From Leptotrichia sp. oral taxon 879 str. F0557 (GTDB lineage Bacteria; Fusobacteriota; Fusobacteriia; Fusobacteriales; Leptotrichiaceae), in contig NZ_KI271333.1 of NCBI RefSeq assembly GCF_000469385.1, positions 1 through 62,355 of the forward strand: 62,355 nt of DNA, written 5' to 3'. Shown here one piece after another: positions 52,680-61,745 of this stretch. Each line of letters opens with the position of its first letter. The first letter of the stretch is position 1. The position numbers and the translations under genes are program-made. Under the pieces are notes generated by a model. The model was not told where the DNA came from and made no database searches. It saw only the letters and a program-made list of their open reading frames with translations.

Positions 52680-53615
52680 TTATTCATTATCTTCAATTTT
52701 ATTTTTGGAATTTTCTAAATCGTCAAAAACATTGATAAGACTATCAGAATCAACCTCATAATACATACTGTCATTATAATAATCATCAGTCTTGAAATTT
52801 GCAAAGCTTTTAATTTCATCAATTTCTTCATTCTGAATATTGTCTTCTTCGGAAATATCATCTGAAATACTTTGAGAAACGTCAATATTGTGAGCTTCGT
52901 TAATAGCGGCTCCATCTATTTCTCCACCTGCGATCTCATTTTCTATAGAATCGGGAATATTGATCGTTACGTCACTAGAAATCATTTTTTCACTTTCTGA
53001 AACAGTTTCTTCAGATTCTAGCTGTTCATCAGTATCATTATTAAGTTGGAAAAGATTATCAAAAAATATAAAGAAGTCGTTAATTGCAGAACTTTCTTTT
53101 TCAGTTTTTAACATAAGAATAGTTCCTTCGAGTAGAGCTATCAGAAGTCTTGCCGTTGTTTCTGGAACGATATCATCGTATTTTTCAGGAAAAGAATATT
53201 TTAAAGTAGTTATAAAAAAAGAAAATCTAAGTTCTATTTTTTTATAGGATTTTACAAGTTCTTCACGTATATTATTTTTTAAATCTGCTAGCTCTAAAGC
53301 TAAATTTCCAAGCGGGCTTCCACCATGAAACTTGTTATTTACAATATTTTCAAAATATTTTTCAAAAAAATAGTGAAATTTATGGATTGATAAGTCATCT
53401 ACATTGCTGTTAAAGAAGTTTATAAGATTTTCAGTATGATACTTTATAACAGCAATAAGCAATTCTTCCTTGCTAGAAAAAAACTTGTAAAAAATATCGT
53501 TAGGCATTTCACAAGCCTTAAAAATATCCGTTAATTCAGTGTTTTTATAGCCTTTATAATAAAAAAGTTTTGCACTTTGCTGTATTATAAAATTTTTATT
53601 ATATTCTTTAGTCAT
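52680..53615 (-). CDS. TetR-family regulator with a long acidic C-terminal extension
   Basis: This 311-residue protein has an N-terminal TetR helix-turn-helix (about 1-55: FIIQQSAKLFYYKGYKNTEL, KACEMPNDIFYKFFSSKEEL). A helical ligand domain extends to about 195. The last 115 residues are a Glu/Asp/Ser/Ile/Asn-rich tail beginning near DEQLESEETVSESEKM, unusual for a family normally near 200 residues. It is transcribed divergently from the PatB-like gene, with about 100 bases between them, so it may control that gene and itself. The ligand is unknown. Confidence 0.85.
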   Translation of the reverse strand: MTKEYNKNFIIQQSAKLFYYKGYKNTELTDIFKACEMPNDIFYKFFSSKEELLIAVIKYHTENLINFFNSNVDDLSIHKFHYFFEKYFENIVNNKFHGGSPLGNLALELADLKNNIREELVKSYKKIELRFSFFITTLKYSFPEKYDDIVPETTARLLIALLEGTILMLKTEKESSAINDFFIFFDNLFQLNNDTDEQLESEETVSESEKMISSDVTINIPDSIENEIAGGEIDGAAINEAHNIDVSQSISDDISEEDNIQNEEIDEIKSFANFKTDDYYNDSMYYEVDSDSLINVFDDLENSKNKIEDNE

Positions 53616-53647
53616 TTAAATTTACCTCTTTATAGTATTTTAGATAT

Positions 53648-53676
53648 ATTTTATAATTTAATTTGAGGATTGTCAA
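53648..53676 (-). promoter_or_regulatory. Promoter of the TetR-family gene
   Basis: On the minus strand TTGACA and TAAAAT are separated by 17 bases. The -35 box overlaps the upstream region of the divergent patB-like gene. No convincing palindromic operator was found in the 100-base interval. Confidence 0.6.
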
Positions 53677-53715
53677 CAAAAAATAATTAAAAAATAAATA
53701 AAAGGATGTGATTTT

Positions 53716-54906
53716 ATGAAGTACAATTTTGATGAAATTATTGATAGAAAGAATAATCATTCTGTGAAATACAATGAACTTTTAAGAAAATTTGGAGTGG
53801 ATGATGTAATTCCGCTTTGGATTGCGGATATGGATTTTAGGACAGCACAGCCTATAATTGACGCTCTTGAAAAAAAAGTTCAGCACGGAATTTTTGGTTA
53901 TGTTTACCGTCCAGATGAATATTTTGAGTCGTTTGTAAACTGGCAGAAAAGAAGATTTGGATGGGAGCCAAAAAAAGAACTGCTTAGTTTTAGTATAGGA
54001 ATTGTACCAAGCCTTGGAGCATTGGTTCAGATTTTTTCTGAAAAAGATGATAAAATATTAATTCAGACACCTGTTTATTCAGAATTTTATGATATTAATG
54101 AAGATAATGCAAGAGTTGTCATTGAAAACAGGTTTATTGAAAAAAACGGAGAATATTCACTTGATTTAGAAGATTTGGAAAATAAATTAAAGGAAAATCC
54201 CAAATTATTTATTTTGTGCAATCCTCACAATCCCCTAGGGCACGTATGGACTCATGATGAACTGGAAGCAATTGGAAATTTATGCATAAAATATAAAGTT
54301 CCTGTAATTTCTGATGAAATTCATGCTGATTTGACCTTGTGGGACAATAAACATATTCCGATGGCAAGCATTTCGGAAGAAATTAGACAAAATACAATAA
54401 CTTGCACTTCTACTGGAAAAGCTTTTAATCTTGCAGGACTTCAAAGTGCAACAATTATTTTCAATAATTTAGATGTAAAATCAAAATTTGACAAATTCTG
54501 GAAAGATCTGGAAGTTCATAGAAACAATCCTTTTAACTTGGTTGCCACAATTGCTGCATATTCTGACGGTGGCGAAGAATATTTGAAACAGTTAAAGGAG
54601 TATCTGGAAAACAATATTTTATTTTTAAGTAATTTTTTCAAGGAATATATTCCAGAAATTATACCAAATATTCCACAGGCAACATATCTAGTATGGCTAG
54701 ACTGTCGAAAATTGTGTGAAAAATTTGGATTTAATCAAGAACAGCTGGAAAAATTTATGCTTACAAAAGCAAAACTTGGACTAAATGAAGGACGTGTTTA
54801 TCAGAAGGGGCTGGAAGGATTTATGAGGCTGAATGCCGCTTGTCCTAGAGCAGTTTTGGAAAAGGCTCTTAATCAGTTGAAAGATGCTATTTTAAAGGAA
54901 AAATAA
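53716..54906 (+). CDS. PLP-dependent aminotransferase, PatB/MalY cystathionine beta-lyase type
   Basis: This 396-residue fold type I PLP enzyme has the marks of MalY/PatB proteins. They are VIPLWIADMDFRTAQPI at about 33-50, FGYVYRPDEYF, FSIGIVPSLGA, LCNPHNPLGHVWTHDEL, SDEIHADLT and TCTSTGKAFNLAGLQ (Schiff-base Lys about residue 236). It probably cleaves cystathionine or cysteine, releasing thiol or H2S and pyruvate. A TetR regulator is transcribed divergently. A GGATG start region precedes it. Confidence 0.92.
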   Translation: MKYNFDEIIDRKNNHSVKYNELLRKFGVDDVIPLWIADMDFRTAQPIIDALEKKVQHGIFGYVYRPDEYFESFVNWQKRRFGWEPKKELLSFSIGIVPSLGALVQIFSEKDDKILIQTPVYSEFYDINEDNARVVIENRFIEKNGEYSLDLEDLENKLKENPKLFILCNPHNPLGHVWTHDELEAIGNLCIKYKVPVISDEIHADLTLWDNKHIPMASISEEIRQNTITCTSTGKAFNLAGLQSATIIFNNLDVKSKFDKFWKDLEVHRNNPFNLVATIAAYSDGGEEYLKQLKEYLENNILFLSNFFKEYIPEIIPNIPQATYLVWLDCRKLCEKFGFNQEQLEKFMLTKAKLGLNEGRVYQKGLEGFMRLNAACPRAVLEKALNQLKDAILKEK

Positions 54907-55048
54907 GAAATTTACCTTTCAATATTGTTTATACAAAAACTTACAAAAAAATAATATAATTAAAAGAAATTATTAAATTATTTCTATTTATCAGCTTGTA
55001 TAATGAAAATGTATGGTTATAACAGTATAAATATTAAATTGCTTAAAA

Positions 55049-55152
55049 TATAACTTGAACCCCCTTCAAAATAGAACTGATAAATCAAATAATCTTGGAG
55101 TCTGGGTAGAATCATAATTTTTGAGTTCGGTTTTAAAGTAATTTTTACTATA
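55049..55152 (-). repeat. Dispersed repeat family 1, copy E (inverted)
   Basis: Read on the minus strand it runs from TATAGTAAAAATTAC through ACTCAAAAATTATGA to ATCAGTTCTATTTTGAAGG and a GGTTCAAGTTATA end. It matches copies B, C and D over both outer blocks, with a diverged centre. It ends 20 bases before the msrA start and so overlaps the region where msrA's promoter should be. Confidence 0.6.
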
Positions 55153-55173
55153 GATTAGAGGAGGTGCAATTTT

Positions 55174-55677
55174 ATGGAAAATATTAAGGAAATTTATTTT
55201 GCTGGAGGATGTTTCTGGGGAGTAGAAAAATTTTTCAAGATGGCTCCGGGTGTTGTTGAAACAACAGTAGGATATGCCAATGGACAGACTCTTGATACAA
55301 GCTATGAAATTTTGAAAATGACAGATCATGCAGAAACGGTGCATATAAAATATGATAATAATATAATTTCCTTAAATAAACTTCTGGACTATTATTTTTC
55401 GATAATCGATCCTACAAGCATTAACAGACAGGGGCTTGATGAAGGTCGTCAATACCGAACTGGAATTTATTATGTTGATAAGAAGGATCTAGAAACAATA
55501 AAATCAAAAGTAGACAGCGAACAGAATAAATATTCAAGAGAAATACAGGTGGAAGTAAGACCATTGAAACATTATATTTTAGCTGAGGATTACCATCAGA
55601 GTTATTTAGATAATAATCCTGGAGGCTATTGCCACATTGATCTGGAAAGTGCGATAAAAATTTTTGGAAAGAAATAA
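55174..55677 (+). CDS. msrA: Peptide-methionine (S)-S-oxide reductase MsrA
   Basis: This 167-residue enzyme has the catalytic motif FAGGCFWGVEKFF (C13). It also has VVETTVGYANGQ, TGIYYVDKKD and the C-terminal EDYHQSYLDNNPGGYCH with a possible recycling cysteine. It reduces methionine S-sulfoxide in proteins using thioredoxin. No fused or neighbouring MsrB was seen. A GAGGAGGTG site precedes the ATG. The gene is closed by a GNRA-loop terminator. Confidence 0.95.
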   Translation: MENIKEIYFAGGCFWGVEKFFKMAPGVVETTVGYANGQTLDTSYEILKMTDHAETVHIKYDNNIISLNKLLDYYFSIIDPTSINRQGLDEGRQYRTGIYYVDKKDLETIKSKVDSEQNKYSREIQVEVRPLKHYILAEDYHQSYLDNNPGGYCHIDLESAIKIFGKK

Positions 55678-55692
55678 AAAAATTAACATATC

Positions 55693-55717
55693 AAGTCGAG
55701 GAAACTCGGCTTTTTTT
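55693..55717 (+). terminator. Terminator after msrA
   Basis: AAGTCGAG pairs with CTCGGCTT (one G-T pair) around a GAAA tetraloop, followed by Ts. Confidence 0.88.
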
Positions 55718-55744
55718 GTTAAAAAAATTTTTTAGAAATTGCTA

Positions 55745-55800
55745 TTGACTTTAAAAAAATGTGGGGTATACTATTGTTAGCAAAAAGAAAACAGTATATA
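55745..55800 (+). promoter_or_regulatory. Promoter of the ascorbate (ula) operon, with possible operator
   Basis: TTGACT and TATACT are 16 bases apart (55745-55750, 55767-55772). An inverted repeat GTATACT against AGTATATAC (about 55766-55800) covers the -10 box and the start site and could be a repressor site. The transcript leader is about 55 bases. Confidence 0.55.
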
Positions 55801-55833
55801 CAATTTAATAACATTTTTTTAGGAGGGACAATT

Positions 55834-56895
55834 ATGTCAAAATTAGATGAAATCACAAGAGAATCTTGGATTTTGGGGACATTTCCTGAATGGGGAACTT
55901 GGTTAAATGAGGAAATAGCTGAAACAGTAGTAAAACCAAAAACTGTAGCAATGTGGTGGCTTGGAAACATGGGACTTTGGATAAAAACAGAAGGAAATGC
56001 GAATATTGCAATGGACATCTGGGTAGCAACAGGTAAAAGAAGTCAAAAAAATAAATTAATGAAACCTAAACATCAACATCAAAGAGCAGTTGGATGTGTA
56101 GCTTTACAGCCGAATTTAAGACTTACGCCTTGTGTTATAGATCCTTTTGCAATAGAAGGTCTTGATGCATTGCTTGCAACACATTCACATAGTGATCATA
56201 TAGATGTAAATGTTGCAGCGGCAGTTGTAAAAAATTGTCCAGAAGCAAAATTCGTAGGACCAAAAACATGTATTGAAATTTGGAGAAAATGGGGAGTGCC
56301 TGAAGATAGGCTGGTACAAGTAAAACCAGGAGATGAAATTACAATAAAAGATGCAAAAATAAAAGCATTGGAATCATTTGACAGAACTATGCTTTTAACA
56401 GTTGCTGAAGATGTAACATTAAAAGGAAATTTACCGCCCGATATGGATGAAATGGCAGTAAACTATCTAGTTGAAACAACAGGTGGAAATATTTACAATG
56501 CAGGAGATTCGCACCATTCAAACTATTTTGTAAAACATGGAGATGAAAATAAAGTAGATGTGGCATTTGTAGGATATGGAGATAATCCAAGAGGAATGAC
56601 AGATAAATTAACTTCTTCAGATGTGCTAAGAGTAGCTGAAGAATTGAGAACACAAGTTGTTATACCGCTTCATCACGATATTTGGTCTAACTTTATGGCA
56701 GATCCGAAAGAAATAACATTATTGTGGAATTATAGAAAAGATAGAATGAAGTATGAATTTAAACCATATATATGGCAGCCTGGAGGGAAATTTGTATTCC
56801 CTGATAACAAAGATGATATGGAATATATGTACAGAAGAGGATTTGAAGACGCATTTACAATAGAACCTGATTTGCCATTTAAATCATTCTTATAG
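55834..56895 (+). CDS. ulaG: L-ascorbate-6-phosphate lactonase UlaG
   Basis: This 353-residue metallo-beta-lactamase-fold hydrolase opens the ascorbate-6-phosphate lactone. The start is ATG 55834 behind AGGAGGG; longer readings run back across the promoter. [20 protein letters not shown] is the diagnostic N-terminus, [12 protein letters not shown] is the metal-binding H-x-H-x-DH motif, and [11 protein letters not shown] and [11 protein letters not shown] supply further ligands. Length equals the E. coli protein. It heads the operon here, whereas in E. coli ulaG is divergent. Confidence 0.96.
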   Translation: MSKLDEITRESWILGTFPEWGTWLNEEIAETVVKPKTVAMWWLGNMGLWIKTEGNANIAMDIWVATGKRSQKNKLMKPKHQHQRAVGCVALQPNLRLTPCVIDPFAIEGLDALLATHSHSDHIDVNVAAAVVKNCPEAKFVGPKTCIEIWRKWGVPEDRLVQVKPGDEITIKDAKIKALESFDRTMLLTVAEDVTLKGNLPPDMDEMAVNYLVETTGGNIYNAGDSHHSNYFVKHGDENKVDVAFVGYGDNPRGMTDKLTSSDVLRVAEELRTQVVIPLHHDIWSNFMADPKEITLLWNYRKDRMKYEFKPYIWQPGGKFVFPDNKDDMEYMYRRGFEDAFTIEPDLPFKSFL

Positions 56896-56965
56896 GAAAA
56901 TTAAATATATGGAAAAATATTTGATAAAATGAAATTATTAAAAAAATATATAAAGGAGAAAAATC

Positions 56966-58490
56966 ATGAATTTATTAATGGCAATTGGAACATGGTTTGG
57001 ACAAAATATTTTAACTAAGCCAGAATTTTTTGTAGGTTTACTGGTTTTTGTTGGATATTTGTTCTTAGGTAAAAAAATATATGAGGCAGTTGGAGGGTTT
57101 ATTAAGGCAACTGTAGGATACATGATATTGAATGTCGGTGCAGGAGGGATAGTAACAACATTTAGACCAATACTGGCGGCATTAAAGACTAAATTTCAAT
57201 TAAATGCGGCAGTTATAGATCCTTACTTTGGATTGCAGGCTGTGGATGAAGCAATAAAAAATATTATTGAACAGGATTCATCTAAATCTAATTTGGCAGC
57301 AGCAGTTATGATGGCACTCCTTATAGGATTTGTTATAAATATACTATTAGTGTTATTTAGGAAATTTACTAAAGTAAGAACATTATTCATAACAGGGCAT
57401 ATTATGCAGCAACAGGCTTCTACAGCAGCTTGGATGATATTCTTCCTGTTTCCTCAGTTCCAAAATATAAAGGGAGTAATATTAATAGGAATTTTTGCAG
57501 GAATATATTGGGCAGTTGGATCAAACTTATCAGTGGAACCAACTCAAAGATTAACAGAAAATGCTGGATTTGCGATAGGACATCAGCAAATGTTTGCTAT
57601 ATGGGTAGCAGATAAATTGGCACCAAAAATAGGAAATCCTAAAAAGAAACTGGATGATTTGAAATTGCCTAAATGGTTATCAATGCTTCACGATGATATT
57701 ATTGCAACAGGACTTATAATGATAGTGTTCTTTGGAATAATAATGTGGGTGCTAGGGCCTGAATTCTTTACTGCGAAATTTGGTAAATGTGTTATTGAAA
57801 ATAATGTACAGACTTGTCCAGTTATAAATCCTAATGGTGTTGCAGCAGGGGCATTTGATCCTAAAAAACTTTCATTTGGTACTTAGTATTGTTTCAACAA
57901 CATTATTGTTTGCAGTATATTTAACAATTTTGAAAACAGGAGTTAGAATGTTCGTATCAGAATTGACAGTATCATTCCAAGGTATTTCAAATAAAATATT
58001 GCCTGGATCATTACCTGCAGTAGACTGTGCAGCTTCTTATGGATTTGGATCACCAAGTGCTGTATTATTCGGATTTTTAGTAGGAACAATAGCTCAATTT
58101 ATTTCAATAGCAGGATTATTAATATTCAAATCGCCTGTATTCATTATAACAGGATTCGTTCCGGTATTCTTTGATAATGCAACTATTGCTGTGTATGCTG
58201 ATAAACGTGGGGGAGCAAGAGCTGCATTCATATTGTCTGCTGTATCAGGAGTATTGCAGGTACTATGCGGAGCTGTTGCGGTAGCTTTATTCCAATTGAA
58301 AGGTGGATGGCATGGAAATATCGACCAAAGTACGGTATGGCTAGCGCAAGGATTTGTAATGAAATATTTAGGAATAATAGGATATGTATTGGTAATTGCT
58401 GCAATGCTTATAATTCCTCAAATTCAATATGCAAAATCTAAAAATAAAGAGCAATATTATGAAGGAACAGTAGATTTAGAAGAAGTTTAA
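56966..58490 (+). pseudogene. ulaA: PTS ascorbate transporter EIIC (UlaA), broken by a +1 frameshift
   Basis: The membrane permease of the ascorbate PTS is split. The first part (from ATG 56966) runs about 304 residues to FDPKKLSF and then hits a stop at 57884-57886. The rest reads on in the next frame from VLSIVSTTLLFAVYLTILK to the end at 58490. The two parts join cleanly if one G of the GG at 57878-57879 is removed, giving about 507 residues. GHQQMFAIWVADKLAP and FKSPVFIITGFVPVFFDNAT are typical UlaA segments. It could be a true mutation, a sequencing error, or recoding. Neighbouring ula genes look intact. Confidence 0.85.
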
Positions 58491-58534
58491 AATTTTAAAA
58501 AATAAAAAAGTAGAAAAGAAAGAAGTGAATAATA

Positions 58535-58816
58535 ATGATAAAAGTATTAGCAGTCTGCGGAAGTGGAATGGGAACAAGTATGATTATGAAGTTAAAAGTT
58601 GGAAAAGTTTTACAAAAATTGGGAGTACAAGCAGATGTAAATTCATGCAGTCTGGGAGAAGCTAAATCAGGACTTTCAAATTATGATTTAGTTCTTGCTT
58701 CAACTCATATCGCCTCTGAATTAAAAGGTGGACCAAATACAAAAATAGTTGGACTTTTAAATTTACTTGATGAAAAAGAGCTAGAAAGTAAATTGACAGA
58801 AGCTGGAATAGCTTAA
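58535..58816 (+). CDS. ulaB: PTS ascorbate-specific EIIB component
   Basis: This 93-residue cytoplasmic EIIB protein has the phosphocysteine loop AVCGSGMGTSMIMKLK (Cys8). It accepts phosphate from UlaC and passes it to ascorbate during transport through UlaA. SNYDLVLASTHIASEL and IVGLLNLLDEKE fit the family. Length is normal. It sits between ulaA and ulaC. Confidence 0.94.
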   Translation: MIKVLAVCGSGMGTSMIMKLKVGKVLQKLGVQADVNSCSLGEAKSGLSNYDLVLASTHIASELKGGPNTKIVGLLNLLDEKELESKLTEAGIA

Positions 58817-58842
58817 AAAATAAAAGTTGAGAGGAGATTTTT

Positions 58843-59292
58843 ATGAATTTGCTGGATTCTTTGAAAGAAAATAATTCTGTTGTGTTACAGCAGGAGGCAA
58901 ATAATTGGGAAGAAGCAATAAAAGTATGTATGAAACCTCTTTTGGAAAGCAATTCAATAGAGGGAAAATACATAGAAAATATAATAAAAAGAACAAAGGA
59001 GTTAGGTCCTTTCTACATTTTGGCTCCAGGATTGGCAATGCCACATGAACGTCCTGAAATGGGAGTTAATAAAAATTCTTTCAGTCTTGTTACGTTAAAA
59101 AAGCCAGTATCATTTCCAGACGGACAGGAAGTGGACATATTAATTGGACTGGCGGCTGAAAATGATGAAGTTCATGCAGGAGAAGCAATACCTCAAATTG
59201 TAATGCTTTTTGATGATGAAGATGTTTTTGAAAAAATAAGAGAGGCTAAAACATCACAAGATATTTATAACTTGATAGAAGAAAAAGCATAA
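58843..59292 (+). CDS. ulaC: PTS ascorbate-specific EIIA component
   Basis: This 149-residue EIIA protein of the mannitol/fructose-like class has the active His in GLAMPHERPEMGV (about residue 67). NSFSLVTLKKPVSFPDGQEV and DILIGLAAENDEVHAGEAIP are characteristic. It is phosphorylated by HPr and hands phosphate to UlaB. The gene has a GAGAGGAG site 27 bases after ulaB and is followed by an intercistronic hairpin. Confidence 0.94.
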   Translation: MNLLDSLKENNSVVLQQEANNWEEAIKVCMKPLLESNSIEGKYIENIIKRTKELGPFYILAPGLAMPHERPEMGVNKNSFSLVTLKKPVSFPDGQEVDILIGLAAENDEVHAGEAIPQIVMLFDDEDVFEKIREAKTSQDIYNLIEEKA

Positions 59293-59315
59293 AATATAAA
59301 AACCACTTTAAATTG

Positions 59316-59354
59316 CTCAAGCTCTTTCTTAAATAATTTTTTAAAGAGTTTGAG
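59316..59354 (+). terminator. Intercistronic hairpin between PTS and catabolic ula genes
   Basis: CTCAAGCTCTTT pairs with AAAGAGTTTGAG (12 base pairs, one G-T) around a 15-base loop. The downstream sequence TATATTTT is only a weak T run, so it is more likely a partial terminator or a 3' end that protects the transporter part of the message. Confidence 0.5.
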
Positions 59355-59396
59355 TATATTTTAAAAAATGCATAAATATGAAATGGAGGAAAAGTG

Positions 59397-60056
59397 ATGG
59401 CAAAACCATTATTACAAGTTGCACTCGATCATTCTAACTTAAAAGGTGCTATAAAAGCTGCAGTATTAGTCGGGAAAGAAGTTGATGTTATAGAAGCTGG
59501 AACAGTTTGTCTGTTACAAGTTGGAAGTGAATTGGTTGAAGTTTTAAGAAATTTATTTCCTGATAAAATAATAGTGGCAGATACAAAATGTGCGGATGCA
59601 GGAGGAACGGTTGCTAAAAATAATGCAGTTCGTGGAGCAGACTGGATGACTTGTATCTGTTCTGCAACAATCCCTACAATGAAAGCGGCTTTAAAAGCTA
59701 TAAAGGAAGAGCGTGGGGAACGTGGAGAAATCCAAGTGGAACTGTATGGCGACTGGACTTACGAACAAGCTCAGCTTTGGTTAGATGCGGGAATTAATCA
59801 GGCTATTTACCATCAAAGCAGAGATGCCTTGCTGGCTGGAGAAACTTGGGGAGAAAAGGACTTGAATAAAGTCAAAAAATTAATTGAAATGGGATTTAAA
59901 GTTTCTGTAACAGGTGGACTTAATACTGATACACTAAAATTATTTGAAGGTGTAGATGTGTTTACATTTATTGCAGGGCGTGGAATTATTGAAGCAGAAG
60001 ATCCTGCGGCAGCTGCCAGAGTATTTAAAGCAGAAATCGATAAATATTGGAAATAG
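59397..60056 (+). CDS. ulaD: 3-keto-L-gulonate-6-phosphate decarboxylase
   Basis: This 219-residue member of the orotidine-monophosphate decarboxylase superfamily starts at ATG 59397 behind TGGAGGAAAAG. LLQVALDHSNLKGAI gives the first active-site Asp. ADTKCADAGG carries the D-x-K-x2-D metal and catalytic set, and YHQSRDALLAGETWG with VTGGLNTDTLKLF bind phosphate. It converts 3-keto-L-gulonate 6-phosphate to L-xylulose 5-phosphate and CO2 with Mg2+. UlaE and UlaF follow. Confidence 0.95.
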   Translation: MAKPLLQVALDHSNLKGAIKAAVLVGKEVDVIEAGTVCLLQVGSELVEVLRNLFPDKIIVADTKCADAGGTVAKNNAVRGADWMTCICSATIPTMKAALKAIKEERGERGEIQVELYGDWTYEQAQLWLDAGINQAIYHQSRDALLAGETWGEKDLNKVKKLIEMGFKVSVTGGLNTDTLKLFEGVDVFTFIAGRGIIEAEDPAAAARVFKAEIDKYWK

Positions 60057-60065
60057 AGGAATAAT

Positions 60066-60941
60066 ATGAAGAATCTTAATAAATTAAATTTAGGAATATA
60101 TGAAAAGGCTCTTCCTAAAGATATTGACTGGGTTGAGAGAATAAAACTTGTTAAAGAATGTGGATATGATTTTGTGGAAATTTCTATAGATGAAACTGAT
60201 GAAAGGCTTGCAAGACTGGATTGGTCCGATGACGAAATAAACAAAATTCATAAGGCATTAATAGATAATGGAGTTAGAATACCGTCAATGTGCTTTAGCG
60301 GACATAGAAGATTTCCTATGGGAAGCATGGATGAAAAAACTAGGGAAAAGGCTATGGAGCTTATGCAAAAGGCGATAATCTTTGCAGATAAAATGGGAAT
60401 CAGAACGATTCAAATGGCTGGATATGATGTTTATTATGAAAAAGGAAATGAGCAGACTAAAAAATATTTTACTGAAAATTTGAAAAAGGCAGTAGAATGG
60501 GCATCTTCGTACAACGTAACACTATCAATAGAAATTATGGATCACCCATTTATCAATTCCATTACAAAATATATGGAATATGCGGATATAATTAAATCTC
60601 CATGGCTAAAGGTTTATCCAGATGTAGGAAATTTGACAGCATGGCCTGAAAATGACACGCTGAAGGAATTGGAATTAGGAATAAAAAATGGAGAAATAAC
60701 AGGAATTCATTTAAAGGATACTTTAGCAGTAACTGATACTTTTGAAGGGAAATTTAAGGAAGTTCCTTTTGGAGAAGGGTGTGTAGATTTTCCAAAAGTA
60801 TTTAAAAAATTAAAAGAATTAAATTATAAAGGACCTTTTTTAATAGAAATGTGGACTGAAAAATCAGATAATCCAATTGAAGAAGTAAAAAAGGCAAAGC
60901 AATGGATGCTGGATAAAATGAAGGAAGGTGGATTTATCTAA
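60066..60941 (+). CDS. ulaE: L-xylulose-5-phosphate 3-epimerase
   Basis: This 291-residue TIM-barrel epimerase has [51 protein letters not shown] and [23 protein letters not shown] carries a metal-binding Glu, DVGNLTAWP and GIHLKDTLA follow, and [11 protein letters not shown] ends the metal site. It converts L-xylulose 5-phosphate to L-ribulose 5-phosphate. It overlaps ulaF by one base. Confidence 0.95.
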   Translation: MKNLNKLNLGIYEKALPKDIDWVERIKLVKECGYDFVEISIDETDERLARLDWSDDEINKIHKALIDNGVRIPSMCFSGHRRFPMGSMDEKTREKAMELMQKAIIFADKMGIRTIQMAGYDVYYEKGNEQTKKYFTENLKKAVEWASSYNVTLSIEIMDHPFINSITKYMEYADIIKSPWLKVYPDVGNLTAWPENDTLKELELGIKNGEITGIHLKDTLAVTDTFEGKFKEVPFGEGCVDFPKVFKKLKELNYKGPFLIEMWTEKSDNPIEEVKKAKQWMLDKMKEGGFI

Positions 60942-61642
60942 TGCTGGAAAAATTAAAGGAGCAAGTATTTAAGGCAAATTTAGAATTGCCAAAAAAAGGG
61001 CTGGTATTATTTACTTGGGGAAATGTGAGTGGAATTGACAGAGAAAAAAATCTGATTGTCATAAAACCTAGTGGTGTGGATTATGAAACAATGAAAGTAG
61101 AAGATATGGTAGTAGTTGATTTAGATGGAAATGTTGTAGAAGGTGATTTAAATCCTTCGTCAGATACTCCTACACATATTGAGCTTTATAAAAAGTTTCC
61201 TTCAATAGGAGGAATAGTTCATACTCATTCAACAAATGCTACAATCTGGGCTCAAAGCGGAAGGGATATTCCAGCATACGGGACAACAAATGCTGATTAT
61301 TTCTATGGCTCAATACCTTGTACAAGAAAAATGACAAAAGAGGAAATCACAGGAGAATATGAAAAAGAAACAGGAACGGTAATTATAGAAACTTTTGAAA
61401 AAAGAAATCTAAATCCACAATATATTCCAGGAGTTCTTGTAAATAGTCACGGACCTTTTACATGGGGAAAAAATCCTGATGAAGCTGTTTATAATTCTGT
61501 TGTACTAGAGGAAGTGGCAAAAATGGCAATGTTTACTGAAATGGTAAACAAAGATATAAAGCCAATGCAACAGGAGTTACTAGATAAGCATTTCTTGAGA
61601 AAACATGGAGCTAATGCTTATTATGGACAAAAGAAAAAATAA
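60941..61642 (+). CDS. ulaF: L-ribulose-5-phosphate 4-epimerase
   Basis: This 233-residue class II aldolase-fold epimerase has [30 protein letters not shown], the zinc-binding [16 protein letters not shown] (His-x-His), [11 protein letters not shown] and [20 protein letters not shown] with the third His. It forms D-xylulose 5-phosphate, the exit to the pentose phosphate pathway. AraD-type relatives share the fold, but the operon context identifies it as UlaF. It is the last gene of the ula operon. Confidence 0.94.
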   Translation: MLEKLKEQVFKANLELPKKGLVLFTWGNVSGIDREKNLIVIKPSGVDYETMKVEDMVVVDLDGNVVEGDLNPSSDTPTHIELYKKFPSIGGIVHTHSTNATIWAQSGRDIPAYGTTNADYFYGSIPCTRKMTKEEITGEYEKETGTVIIETFEKRNLNPQYIPGVLVNSHGPFTWGKNPDEAVYNSVVLEEVAKMAMFTEMVNKDIKPMQQELLDKHFLRKHGANAYYGQKKK

Positions 61643-61683
61643 TTTATAGACCGCATTTGTTGTGTAGTAAAAAGTTTCAGCAG

Positions 61684-61712
61684 TTCACAAAATCATAAAA
61701 TTATGATATTAT
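61684..61712 (+). promoter_or_regulatory. Promoter of the XRE regulator gene with overlapping palindrome
   Basis: TTCACA and TATTAT are 17 bases apart. Within the spacer lies the palindrome ATCATAA-AA-TTATGAT (61692-61707). This is a natural operator position for repression, probably by the regulator encoded 34 bases downstream. Confidence 0.55.
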
Positions 61713-61745
61713 ATTTCTATATGAATAAATTGATAAGGTGAAAAA

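Noticed and set aside
55759-55833. N-terminal extension of UlaG
   Set aside because: The extension overlaps the promoter and -10 box. AGGAGGG before ATG 55834 and the family length fix the start.
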